A DNA stretch of 64,000 bases from assembly GCA_023653785.1 (NCBI GenBank), contig JAMKCH010005450.1, positions 103,465 through 167,464 of the forward strand. Direction: 5' to 3'. This stretch comes from Ophioderma brevispina. Lineage: Eukaryota; Echinodermata; Ophiuroidea; Amphilepidida; Ophiodermatidae. A program made the position numbers and the translations under genes. The notes beneath the pieces are model-generated. The model made no database searches, was not told the DNA's origin, and saw only the letters and a program-made list of their open reading frames with translations. Shown one piece after another: positions 41,825 through 54,245 of this stretch (within the stretch, counting starts at the first letter, position 1; each line of letters begins with the position of its first letter).

Positions 41825-44800
41825 AAATAATATAAATCAACAAATAAGATACACTAAAAGACCAAACAAAATGCACTTATTTTTGTTTTATAGAATGGAA
41901 ATACAATAAATTCAGAATGATCCTCTCTTTAAAAGTAGGTGACCTTATTGTGCTCTTTTATATATGCTATTTTATGCAAACACATTGGCGCATCAGATTA
42001 CAAAGTTTTTGAATCGGTCCAGCCGTTTGGAAAATAGAAGCATAAATGTGTACCAAATATCTTCCTATATCAAAATCTCAATTTATGAGGTAAAGTGGCA
42101 TGATGAGATTGTTGATCGGACCCCCGCCTTTAATCACCATCCAATCTGGTTTTGAAGGACAAAATGCTTTGATGACCTTTGAAGGAGATGGGTGTACTAG
42201 AATGTTCTCGTTTCTAATCAGGAACGGCTATAAAGAATTGAATGTGCTTCAAAACCTTAAAATTGAAGATTAAAATGTAAGGAAATGAAAATATACTATG
42301 CAAACCAAAAAACCAAAGTTTAGACTGAATACAATGCCTTCAAAATGTAAACTGGATTTCGTGATATGTTTTAGTTTGTTATCTACCCAAATATAACACA
42401 TTATAGCAATATCAGGCAGCGACCTAGGCAGCATATGTTTTACTGCTCACCCTGAACCCTGTCGAATCCCTTTAATGGTTCCTCCCTAGTGATACAAAGG
42501 GCCTTGCTTACCTACAACCTGTCCAGATATCTCCTCTTCGAACTCTATTATATCCCGTTGCAAGGTGCGTTTTATTTTCTCCCTTCGTCCATAAGGGGCC
42601 AACAATGTGTGCACAATAATATGGAACACTTACACTGGTAATGCCCAAGGTATTTGATAGATGCTTAGCCACCGTGGAGATTGTTGCCTTTTCCAACATA
42701 TTCGATTTCAAGTTTGCTGTAGTGTGTCAAAAACATATCCACTATAACATGCGTATGTAATATATGAAATCTAATCAGCGCGCGAACACAAGATTAATGA
42801 CTTCCTATTAATGCCAGGAAATGGATGTTGGAACTGAATGCCTAGTATTGTTGGATTGATTTGATAAATGGTATGAGCGCAAACCTGGTGCAATGTGCGG
42901 TAGAAGTATTTTAAATTTTAATTACAAATATGCTGTCATGATGTATTTATAGACAGCTGTATGAATGTTTTCTTCATTCATGGAGCCCATATGTGTTTTC
43001 TTAAACATAGAGGTGCTGTATGAAAGGGTGATTTTGCCTTTAATTACTGTAGAAACTATATAAGATATATTTCCAGAACTCATAATAAAATACGATACAA
43101 TTGGCATATAGTCAAGCAGATAGTGGTAACAATTGTGAATTTTAGGATAAAACATCACATTTGGTAAGAGGTAGATTACATATGGAAAACATTTGGATAT
43201 AGAACCACCTGCTCCCCTAGAGGTCAAAAAAAGGTCAAATTAATCATCAAACTCTTAAAAGGACAGAATAGATCTAAAATTGCCACAATTATGCTGAAAA
43301 GAAAACCAAATTAAACAACCTGAATAGTCATGTTCTTGTAATAAATGAACAAACGATGTTTTAAATGAATAAAAAGGGGTTTAATGAATAAAAAGGAATG
43401 TTTCATGAATAAAAGGGTGTTGAAACGAATAAAAGATTGATTAATGAAAAAAAAGGTGTGTTAAAGTAATAACCGCACATGATACAACTTGACAATTAAT
43501 ATTCATTCAAAGCATATTCGAAGAAAAGGGTGTTGGTCCTCATAGACAATTACATTACAAAGGAAGAGTAAACAAATCCGGTTTAGAATGTTGACATTCT
43601 CCAAGAAACGGGTGCTATGCAGTTATTACTATCTGGGAGTACCAATGTATAAGGGGCTATATTTTATTGTTATATAATAAACGAAAAAAAAATCCAACAA
43701 TATGTTGCTGTAATGTACACACCCCTCACCCAATTTTAGTAAATATTGTTGCAAATAAACGCCCCTATGGATAAACAGAATGATTTTATATTAAAACCAC
43801 TCCGGAGTTTTTATTAATTAGGCAGAGGATCATGGTTTTAAAACACCAGAAAACACACACTGGAGTTGATTCCCTCGGCATCCACCCTGTTTGTCCGGTC
43901 GGTAACCTTTGTGGCTCTATTATCAATGAGTATGAGTCTGTGATATTTGTTTAATAAGCATATTTGTTGAATAAGTTAGGGCAGGCCCACAAATTTGGCT
44001 AAAATCAGTGGCTGTCGTTAGCCCTAGGCGCCAATACATTTTATGCTTTGATATTTTGGTGCATAAAATATATCTGTATTCTTCCAAGATCCTAGACTAT
44101 CATTTGAGAGCAAATTTGTGGTTTACCTTCCAACAATCTTTATCTCTTGAAATAACATTTTTTGTAATTAAAATCGGTCATCCTAGAACTCATTTAGCCA
44201 GTTCATATATATACTAAGAGGGATATGAAGCTCCCTATATTCACTCTGTAGTAAATATTTACGTTAATGTGTGTCTCGGCTAGTGTATATATTATAATTA
44301 CATTTTTTTTAACGAATGTTAGATTTAACAGAGTGGCTACTATATTCCTCATGCTGTTTTACTAATTTATTTCTCCATGTAACACAGGAAAACCCAGAAA
44401 ACAAATTGTAAATTAGCTGTTACTACTAAAATGACAAATTTGTAAAATGTTGCTGAATTCCGAAACCTGTGCATCTATATTTGTCCTCAAATTACTCCTA
44501 CAAAATTATTATAAACTACAAACGTGGATTATTTATTTTATTTGATGTATTTCTGGCGCAGTTTTGGCACTAAATCTTAGAAATTATATTTGGTTTTCCT
44601 GAAAATTTGTAATCTTCTTTTTGTAAAAATCAGGCCGATGCACGCCTAAAATGATGTATTCGTGTAATTTCGTGTGTGCTTTTTATCCCTCTACAGGTAT
44701 ATTCATCCCAAGTTCAATTTTCACCTCGCTCTTTCTTAATTTTCTTGATCTTGTTGACCTAAAAGTCAAATTTGTGACCATTTTTTAAACATAATTGTTC

Positions 44801-47286
44801 ATTTAAGACTTAAACTAGAGACAATTTTATTTTGTCATATTTCTCCTGTTCATTAAACTTAATATAGAGACAATTTTATTTGTCAATTCTCAAAATGCAA
44901 GCATTTGTATATTGTAATTAAAAGTCACATAAAGAAGGCAGTTGTTTTAGGAATTTATGTGATATAGTTGGTACGAAAAAAAAACCGCCTCTTGATACAG
45001 AGTATTGCACTGTGCGATTCTATATACTTGACACTTCGCTGATCCTGATCTTGCAGAGAGATACCTATAAATAAATGAAAATTAAAGTTTACACTGGTCC
45101 CAAAGTGTTTCAACCACAGAAATGCTATAATCAAAACGTAGAAGACTAACGCACAACATGAACCGCTAGGGGTGGTTAAATTAGAGCCATTCAATTTACG
45201 AATCAAGAATGATGATAAGGTAATCAAGAAAAATTTGATTTTATGCCAGTGGCTTGACGAATTATGCAACAAGACAGTGATTTCTTCGCATATGCGAAGT
45301 GGTCCTTGAACTTGTCGTGAATGACAGTGACAGAAATCATATAAACTAAAGATCTACACACATCACCTACTGTGCTGCGAATAGGAAAAGGACGGGCCTA
45401 GATCGTGCGCATTTTTTTTTTGTGATGTAAAACGGGCTAGTTCAAAAATGGAATTACCTACTCGGTAGTCGTTTACTTTTGGGAGAAAAATTAGTTATCA
45501 ATGGCTCATATTCTACGACCGTGAAATGTTAATAATATAAGTTCTTACACCTGCCTGTGATCTGCTGTAGAAGTCGGCAGTGCGTCTGTGAAAAAAAAAA
45601 AAAACAGGAGATGATTAAATCGATGTCTCGACTTATCAATTAGACCTCTTGAGCGGGCAATGTCACCATCTTCAAAATTCGTTAATAGGCCACGTTCTGT
45701 GATGACGTGATGATTGATAGGTATTAGTGAAACTAATTTCAAACACAGGGTGGGTTTCGAGGTCTCCTGTCAAAGTTTAAAAAGCTCCTCCTACGCGTCT
45801 TTTATTTGAAATCACTCTAATAAAAGTAACGCCTTGGCGACTTGGATTTTTTATACCCACATTATCATGTGATGCGATGACAGAAAGAACAGAGAAGAGA
45901 AAGAAAATTTACATCAGTGATGTGGTTTGTGGGTTGTTTGTTGTGTTTTTTTACAAAACATTTTGTAACTTGTCAAGGACAAGGGTCTCTCAGACAAGAT
46001 TCCTTAACAGAAGGAACGCCAACGACGGAATAACCGTTAAACTGTCAATTTAAGGGTTCGAACTTTGGTGAGCGGCATGGCACCTCGTGGGTACGAGGAA
46101 CGCGGTTTTCATTACAATTTTGCAAATTTTTCACACAAGAGATGATCAATTTATTCACATAGACTGCCGAATAAGTCTTTTCAATGGTATTATGTTATTT
46201 TAGTATGATTTGTCGACGGGCGTGTCCAAATCGTTACCCAATTGACCGTAATGGTGGTCAGCGGGTCTGAATTCTAAACTTCCGTCTGCTTCGTACGCTG
46301 TATGCCCTATGGGTTTCCATATGATGTCATGACAGGATTATTTGTTCAACTGGCAAACTTTTTATATTGCATTTTGGTCAGTTTACAAAGTGCTATAGCT
46401 CTGTAAGGTGACACTTAAACAAAATATATATAAAAAAAGTTTTTATTTGGGTTCATTAAAGTTAGTGGCGGACTTGAAAGAAACACAAGTTTTATTCGGA
46501 TGACTGTAGAAGGTTCGTATCCATTTGAGTGTCACTGTCACGCAGAATGTGCATATGGATATTTCAAAATCGATATGCGAATGAGGTTACATTGCACATC
46601 CAAAACTGAATTGAAAAGTTCAAAAGAGTGAAATAATCAAAGTGAAAGATGTAGATTGTAGTAGTTTTTGACGGCGATGCACTTTCAAAGACATAGATAT
46701 GGACTTTGTGTAATTCGTAACTATGGTTTATGTCTAAAATAGCTGCATTTTAGGATGTTCAACGTCACTGGTTTTAAGTTGAATTTGGATTGGACGGGTC
46801 AACATCCCGTAACAAAACCTGATGTAATGCAGTGCTTCCTACTGTACACGAATAAACACTTATTTAACGGAGTGCCGAACTTTAAAAGGTGTTCTAGTTT
46901 TCGAGGTTATCCCTTGCTCGAAACGATGGGGAAATGATCGTTGTGGTTGACAATATTTGGTGGCAGTGATGATTTATAGTAAAAAACACACATTTTGGTT
47001 GCAAATTTAAGCAAAAACATTATTGTAAATAATTTTAAAGTAAAAATGTTACAATCATGTTTTAGGGTATCCTTAGGGCTATTATATTATATGTTTTACA
47101 CGTTGCAAAAGGGTTTTGATTTTACCTAAACACACCCCTGCCACCATTCACATTGCCTTTATGTTAGCAATACGTTGGGTAAGTTTTAACAGTAGTTCAC
47201 TCTCATTAGCAGACATAGTGGATCAGCAAAATGAGCAATGGCTTTATCAAATCTTTCACTGAATGTTGAAACCAAACCAAAACCAA
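41825..47286. other. Duplicated non-coding DNA, no gene seen
   Basis: Collinear with A 10905-19380 minus the A-only insertions, so this stretch shows the empty sites for 11493-12337, 14498-14868, 15082-16066 and 17904-18100. Single-base indels against A are frequent. No reading frame is preserved in both copies. Confidence 0.45.
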
Positions 47287-47379
47287 TCAGATGCTTCCGT
47301 ATTGAATGCAAGGAAAAAAACCCAAACACACCAATGAACAAACAAACACACCAAAACAAAAAATTAAACCTACGATAAT

Positions 47380-50300
47380 AGGCCTAAAGGGACTAGGGAA
47401 AAGTTGGAATTGCGAAATAAAAGGACACCAGAGCAGGCCCAACATACCCAGAACGGACAAGAATGGCAAGAACTCAAAACCACTCAATGGTAGAAGAGCC
47501 GTTGTGACGATCCAAAAAGAATGGCGCTGGGCCAAAAACACGGTGACAGGTATCTCGAAGTCTTCCTTCATAAAATAAAACAGAGCAAGATATTTGTGAT
47601 CCCTAAAGTTTAGGACATGCATATAGAATGATGTAGTTTGTGTCCCGTCTACAAGGAGGGACGAGAACGCATTCAATATTTGGGTGGTATGGACATCATT
47701 AGTACATGAAAAATATTGATTTTTTAAGAGAGTAATAGACTCCAGGGACTGTGTGAATAATTCATGGAACTGACTGAAAATCAATAGTTTCACTAATGAG
47801 GTCACTGGTAGTGTATTCTTTTTTGGGCCCTGTTTATTGGAATGGAATGCCCGTAAAGATTTGGACTAGGTTTATCATCTATTTCGTGGGACCTTTAAGA
47901 TGGGAAAAAAGTGACTCTGAAAGGTCAGTGTATTTATGTTGCTTATGCCATTTCAAATGCTTACAGACAGATATCCGACCAAATATTTCATTTTGCACTC
48001 CATTTTATGATGCTACCCTTTGTTCTACATATCAGATGAATGAAATTAAATGGCCAAATAAAAGGTCTTATTGCTTGAAATGAATATCTGTCAACCAAAG
48101 GACATGCGTATTGTTTTAGCAAAATGCGTTTGTACCCGGTCTTAAAGCAAAGTCGGTCATTTTTCCCCAAATTCAAAATGCCATTTTGTCTCTAAATTGT
48201 TATTGTTAGGTCATAACAACACTGTATATTACTGTTCTTTGTGGAAAAACAGGGACACTTTAGCATTTTAAAGCGGTATGAAGATGCCATTTACGACTGT
48301 TTCTAGACCTAAAAGTGGAGGAACCAGCCTTTATAAGTAAACACAGCATAAAATCATGTTTTATTGACCAAAATACTCGTTTACGCTTAGCCACTTACTA
48401 ATACAACAGATTTCCAATACAACAGTGTACAAAATGCACTTGATGAAAAATAGGGGGCGCGATTTGCTTACATTGAAAAAAAAACGTGATAGTGCTTTAA
48501 CATGTTACCCAGCATGTGTTTACGACAGTGATGATGATATAATTTTGGGTTCGGCCATAGGACGTACTATGTTAAGAGGTGGTCTAGCAGCACGGTCATG
48601 AAAGACACAATAAAAATCCAGGGATTATATATTTTGTGAAAATGATGACGCCCTCCATCTTTAAAAGGATCTTGTAATTTAAAACACAATACTCGACCCC
48701 TTGAACTGTTTTTGCGTCAAAACGCGCGAGTTATGTGCTGCGTGTTTTATGATCTTATGATTTTCCTACTCGTCGTCATGGTAATACTCGGCGGAAGTGC
48801 GGCGTATTTTGAGGCAGGTCAAGGGAAGGTTAAAGAATATCGTGGCTATTGCAAGATTACGTAACCGCAAAAATAACACCGTGGTTTTGTGTGGTAATGC
48901 GACGGCCAAATATGTTACATTAAAGGCTTTGTTAATAGATCGGACCAATTATCCTTAATGGTCGTTTAGGGATTTTATGTACGTCACACAGTTTCTTCGG
49001 TTTGCTAGGATAAAGTAGTATTAAATATATATATGTATACTTGTAATATTAAGCGAATGATATTTGGGCAACAGAAGAGACCAGAGAGATACCTATCTCT
49101 CTCTGGTGACATTTGTGGATGGGATGATGTGAAGAAATTTGTAAAACTATAATTCTTGAAGGAAAAAACGTATTAAGGATATAGGTGTTGTATTAGAAAA
49201 ACATGCTCTGTCTTCTGAACGAAAAAAGGTAACGCATTCTTCGCTGGTGAACAAAACAAATAACAATTGTTTTCGCCTATTAAATTAAAAAATCTTACAG
49301 ATTAAACAAAAATTAACTATAGGTCAGAATAGTTATATTCCATATAAGGGAAAAAAAGAGAACATTATATTTCTTACGTCAATGAATGTTGTTGCTGCTT
49401 ATTGATTATCATTACAAAGAAGAGACCCGGAGCTATAGGATACCAAATACTAATGGGGGTTTTTGTTAGCAATGTAGGAGTTGCAACAACAACCGCCCTA
49501 CATCTGTTACAGAAGTACTTTGGTTCGACATCCGGTTCTACGGCCGATCAGGTTTTTGAAATAGAATTAATCAAGTCCATGTCCACCCGGTCGGGTGGGT
49601 CCCGTTTCCCACAATGAATCTGACTTATATCATTTAGACTCATTATGGAGTTGATATATTCATAAGAATAAGCATGATAAGTAACATATTCGAATATTTT
49701 ATTGAAAACTCATTTGGCCAGTATTTGTACACAATATAAAAACTATTAGATAATACAATGAAAATGTTTTCAAAAAACGATTTTTTACAAATGCCTGTAA
49801 GAATTTGGTAGCGATGGATTGTGAGCATCATGTTGGAATCAAATCTGAGGACGCGTCGCTTGCGCCGATCGAGTGAGTATTTGCGCCGAGCGTAGCACGC
49901 ACAGAAAGTACAATTGAGCCATGCTGAATGCAATTGCGCAACGCATTACTTTAGGAGGGGGGGGGGGTTGGACCCTGTACTAGGTCACAAAGAATACGCC
50001 GTCAATGCACAGCATTTTAGCGACGGTCTCAGATTTGATTCCAGACACAATGAATAAAATGTTTTCCCCATAATATTAATTTCTTTTTTTACAAATTGAA
50101 TTAAGAAATATTATTGGTTGTAAAGTTGGAAACTGTAGCGTAAAAAATCTTCTAATTAAATTGATTACGCAATTTAGAATTGCCCAACTACTTCAAGAAA
50201 CGGTTTTTAAAATATTCGAGTTATTACGCTATATTTTATCGTCTGCCCAATGCACTCCGATACTCATCCGAACCGGAAGTTCACATTTTCCACTTGACAT

Positions 50301-51126
50301 CACTCGACTGCGCATGCGATGTTAAAACTCGAAAAAAACCGTCTTATTTTGGAAAACAATATAACGATGATCTGTAATTCTGAAATGAATGCTTTTATAA
50401 ACCTATGGCACAATAAACCCCCCCCCACCCCCCCCCCACCCCCCCCCCCCTGATGGACAAACAAAAATGAAGTTTCATGGTTAAGGCTATTAAAAATTCA
50501 TTAGAACAATCTGTATCAGGGCCGACGCAGGATTTATTTTATGGGGGGGTGCGGGACTTCGAAAAAGTGACCTTTTCCGAAAAGTGGACCTTTTTGGGTA
50601 AAAGTGGTTTTTTTTTTACTTTTGACCATTTTATCACCAAAAAATGACTTTGTATCAAAGGTATCTCTAAATTTGGACCTTTTTATCAAAATCAGCAAAC
50701 AATGACCTTTTCCCCTTTGTGGAATTTCCCGGAACCCCCCCCCCCCCCACGCGTACGGGCCTGCCTGTCTCAGAAATGTTTCTTCTGTGTACCCTTAATA
50801 CATGTGTTGATATCTCCAATTATACCGTAATCATGGCAATAGAAGAAGCCAAAATGTAATGACATTTTGATCATACCTTAATACATCAACCTTGAAATTC
50901 TGGTCCTCCTCTCAATGAATTGGTTAAAATCGTCCTAGGTCTGATCATCTGCAAAATAAGTAATTATATTAGAGCAGTAAGATTCATTTGAATGAGAAAC
51001 TAATACATTTCGGTAAATTTAAAAATGTATTCTTTCATGATGTGAAAAAGAGTATATATTTATTTTAAGTCATAGCAGAATGAAATTATAAAATGCAATA
51101 ATTGGTTCACGTTGTTTAAAAGGTAT
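47380..51126. other. Duplicated non-coding DNA with C/G homopolymers
   Basis: Collinear with A 19918-23342. About 47597-47902 has about 280 bp more than A. The minus frame 47287-47805 (172 codons) is the longest in the window and hydrophobic, but its counterpart in A is shifted several times and part of it is low-complexity T/G sequence. Long C-tracts at 50417-50452 and 50735-50749. A hairpin at 49081-49106 matches 21268-21293. Confidence 0.4.
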
Positions 51127-51339
51127 CTATTTTTTCATGGCCTTATTGACTGATTCTTTGACCGTTTTCGGTGCTTGAATATGCTGATCGTCAAAAATGA
51201 AGTAGGTATCAATCTTCACAGGGGAGAAAGGATGAACGGTATGGCACTTTAGAATTGGCTCGTTAATAGGGCCACCATTCTTGAAAAAAGTTGTCATTGC
51301 TGTTGAAGCTGTAACTTTGCGATGAGAGTTACGCGCCAT
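51127..51339 (-). CDS. Hypothetical 70-codon frame, intact only in B
   Basis: The minus-strand frame starts ATGGCGCGTAACTCTCATCG and ends GCCATGAAAAAATAG. The product is small and basic at both ends (MARNSHRKVTAS; ESVNKAMKK), with no signal peptide or membrane segment. Copy A has lost the start, suffered a frameshift and received about 1 kb of other DNA. No domain is recognisable. It could be a small gene, a first exon with a chance stop, or a chance frame. Confidence 0.3.
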   Translation of the reverse strand: MARNSHRKVTASTAMTTFFKNGGPINEPILKCHTVHPFSPVKIDTYFIFDDQHIQAPKTVKESVNKAMKK

Positions 51340-51450
51340 GAATATGCTCCTAAAGGCAATCCTTCTGTTGCATTATAGTCTATAATCTATAATCAAAACC
51401 AGTTGTTCTGCAGCAGTAACTGGAAAAAATAGAGACATTTCACTGAAAAT

Positions 51451-51912
51451 ATTGAAAGGGTCTTATTTTGGTCATGCACACTAATTTTGATAAACCTGCA
51501 AAATTAACAACAATTTTGTCTTCCATTAATTTGCCATGTAATTTTAAAAAGTGAAAATATATCAGTCATGAAATATCTGTGATGATTAAAGTTTTGTAAT
51601 GCTACAAAATGCTAAATAAACATTATAATAACATTTTTCTGGTTGATTTCCTTGAATGATTTTAATTTGTCAAATACACTGTAAAAATTATTTTACTCAT
51701 GTTGCGTAAAAACGTCAGAAAAAAAACAGCTCTTACAGTTGTGTTAAATCTTAGTCAAAGTTGAGTAAACCTTACTCATTGTTGACTAAAGCTTAGTCAT
51801 TGTTGGGTTAAAATATGCTCAGCTTTGTTTAAGTATTACTCAACTTTGACTAAGGTTTTAGTCAACATTTTTTACTCAACATTTTTTTGAAGTGTAAGAC
51901 CATTTTCTTGAC
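51451..51912. mobile_element. MITE (orthologue of 24714-24971) with nested insertion
   Basis: The left arm AAGGGTCTTATTTTGGTCA and the split right arm TTTAATTTGTCAAA...TAAGACCATTTTCTTGACA correspond to the TIRs of 24714-24971. The right arm is interrupted by the MITE at 51677-51894. Confidence 0.7.
51677..51894. mobile_element. Nested CACTGTAAA MITE with TA duplication (B only)
   Basis: Left end CACTGTAAAAATTATTTTAC, right end ACATTTTTTTGAAGTG. TA flanks at 51675-51676 and 51895-51896. Copy A shows the empty site TCAAATAAGACCC near 24947-24959. The 218-bp interior is a run of TTAGTCAA/TTGAGTAAA-like words in both orientations. Ends resemble the 537-bp element at 19381-19917. Confidence 0.85.
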
Positions 51913-52002
51913 AAAAAATATTTCCAGTGAACCTGTGTTTAGTAATGGCATTTTGAATACCTCTTCCTACCTGTTCATTATCAATCAGAAGCTAGCGCTC
52001 CC

Positions 52003-52176
52003 TGTGGAAGGAGATATGGTCCTCCGGACTCATAATCCACCTACAACCTTAAACTTAAAGAATAGGGTATCGATTCAGTTGACTCTTCACACAAGATTAG
52101 TTTAACGTTTTATTCCGTTGTCGTCTATGGAGCCAGGACTATGGCTCCGGGCGGACCATATCTCCTTTTACACCCC
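52003..52176 (-). mobile_element. GAGATATGGTCC-family MITE (orthologue of 25056)
   Basis: GTGGAAGGAGATATGGTCCT at the left and AGGACTATGGCTCCGGGCGG then ACCATATCTCCTTTTACACC at the right form TIRs. The minus-strand core CATAGACGACAACGGAATAA matches the twin elements at 7967-8392. Better preserved than its A partner. Confidence 0.75.
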
Positions 52177-53159
52177 AGCTTCAGCGTATTTTGGGCATAG
52201 CGTAAATGAGCTCTTGACGAGCCTGCTTTGTACAAGATAGCACTCCCAATCATAGAAGAGTAAGAGTTCGTAACTGGCTTCAAGAATTTTCCTTAGAACG
52301 AGTGGGCCCAGGTGAACTTGGTCATCTGATAGTGTGACCTTCAAGGTCACCAGACACCACCACTCCTTTAGAGCTTTTGCTTTTGGCGAGCCTAAATTCA
52401 TAGTGTACAGCGCATTCATAATTAACCCACTGTCCACGATTTAGAATCACCAATGTTCTTTCCTGTTAAAAAAAAACAAACAAACAAACATACTGCCATC
52501 AATTTATTTAAAAAAAATAAATCAATCGCAAAGTAAAAACAAATCTGAATTCATAGTCGTCTTTGATTTAAAGAATAAACGATTTCATACTGCAACTGAC
52601 AGAAACTGGTAGAGCAAATCGTTATTATAGAATTTGGAGTGGTCGAAGACAACAAAATAGGACAAAACCCGACAGACTATCTATACTCTACTCGATAAAT
52701 GAAAAGGTTTGATTCTAGAATATCCATCGTGTTTACCCCGTATGTCAATATTTTGATTTAGTACGGGCCCAAACATGTTACTCATGTTATCTTGTCCGTC
52801 AGAGACAATTCAAGTCACAACGAACAAACATATCACTTTACCTTATTCCGTCAAGTGTATCAGTCAAGGAACGTGTAATCGGCTGGACAGTGCAAAGGGT
52901 CAGTGGTCCGTAGCTGGGACATTCAGGATTTTAGATATACAACAAGCGAGTTACCGTATCAAACAACAGCATGACTTCATAAATACATTTAAAGACAATA
53001 TGAGTGATTCACCCGAAAGAGTCAAAATATTTGAAATTTGCAGAAATAGTTAGACCAGGTCTAACTTTAGACCTGGTCTAACACTTTTGTGCATACACCA
53101 ACTGCCAATTCGCTGGGGAAAATGCCACTCCGTGATTTTTGTAACGTAGTTTATAACAC
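52177..53159. other. Duplicated non-coding DNA with small palindrome
   Basis: Collinear with A 25191-26150. A compact palindrome GTTAGACCAGGTCTAAC-TT-TAGACCTGGTCTAAC at 53049-53082 marks the point where A has about 2 kb more. It looks like two element ends brought together, as if an interior had been deleted. A 92-codon plus frame (52775-53053) has no recognisable domain. Confidence 0.4.
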
Positions 53160-54175
53160 GTAAGTGCCTAAGGTGTTTTCACTCACGTTGGTGCCTAAGG
53201 GGGGGGGGGGGTTCCATGGACCCCCCTAAGGAAACCACTTTCCCGATGGAATTTTCAAATAAAACTCATACCACCTTTGAAGTGGCATAAGGGACTAGGC
53301 CAAAGGTGCAATATAAATGAGTTCCGGTTTATCGTCTTGAAATTAGGGGCAAATTATTGTTTTCGAAATGGGTCAAAATCGCTCAAAAAGTAAATGTTGT
53401 TTCCGCGACCCTGCTTCCACAGCATACACATTGCAAATCATTTTGATGTTTATATCTGCTCTAGAAGGACCAATTTACATATGTTAAACACAAACATTAC
53501 CATTTTGTACATTCTTGTATTTTTTGTGGGGGAAATCGTATTTGCCATAGTAGGTTTGTACAGCAATGGCGCGCAGTCGCTCGATGATGGATCGCTTCAT
53601 TTCACCAGCACTAAAGGGTTAATTATTTTTTCTGATTATGTAATTAATTTTGTTTCATGCATATGAACATACATAAGCAGAAAAATATTTCTGGCAACAG
53701 GGATTGCTAATTTTTATTTTTAAAATCACACTCCCGTTGGTGCCTAAGGGGGGGGGGGGTCCTAGGGACCCAAGCTAATTATCTCATTAACGGGCGATAA
53801 ATTTGAGTATTTTTTTTAATTGAAAGAACCGCATCGATAAGTTACACAATTACAAAAAATAGAGTTCGAAAATGTTTCATGCATATGAACATACATAAGC
53901 AGAAAAATATTTCTGGCAACAGGGATTGCTAATTTTTATTTTTAAAATCACACTCCCGTTGGTGCCTAAGGGGGGGGGGTCCTAGGGACCCAAGCTAATT
54001 ATCTCATTAACGGGCGATAAATTTGAGTAATTTTTTTTTAATTGAAAGAACCGCATCGATAAGTTACACAATTACAAAAAATTAGAGTTCGAAAATATTT
54101 TTCACGAGTGAGAAATCGCCTAAAAATAAATCTTGGGTACTATGGAACCCCCCTTAGGCACTTTTAAGTATTTTA
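53160..54175 (+). mobile_element. G-tract TIR element with internal tandem duplication (B only)
   Basis: Left end AAGTGCCTAAGGTGTTTTCA followed by GTTGGTGCCTAAGGGGGG; right end GGAACCCCCCTTAGGCACTT then TTAAGTATTTTACG. An internal block is duplicated in tandem with a period of 222 bp (TGTTTCATGCATATGAACAT at 53651 and 53873; second unit ends about 54096), including another GGTGCCTAAGGGGG stretch, so the TIR motif occurs again inside. The interior matches the element at 9821-10390 in reverse. Frame 53394-53666 (90 codons) aligns with the frame in that relative. No known transposase domain is visible. Confidence 0.65.
53651..54096 (+). repeat. 2 x 222-bp tandem repeat
   Basis: Two nearly identical units starting TGTTTCATGCATATGAACAT and ending GAGTTCGAAAAT. 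They differ by a few bases, mostly in G- and T-tract lengths, so the duplication is recent. It lies wholly within the B-only element. Confidence 0.9.
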
Positions 54176-54193
54176 CGTTTCAAATAAATAAAA

Positions 54194-54243
54194 GCTGGGC
54201 TTTACATATTAACACTTAAAAGTGTTAATAGGTAAAGCCCAGC
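54194..54243. repeat. 50-nt near-perfect hairpin (B)
   Basis: GCTGGGCTTTAC-ATATTAACACTT meets AAGTGTTAATAG-GTAAAGCCCAGC with almost no loop. Copy A has only a short remnant (GGGCGTTTCTAATAGGCAAAGCCC, near 28198-28221), so the hairpin was extended in B or trimmed in A. It lies just after the B-only element. Confidence 0.8.
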
Positions 54244-54245
54244 CT

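Noticed and set aside
47287..47805. 172-codon hydrophobic minus-strand frame, the longest in the window, as a membrane protein gene
   Set aside because: The matching region in copy A (about 19920-20110) is shifted several times, part of the frame is low-complexity T/G sequence, and no family motif is recognisable.
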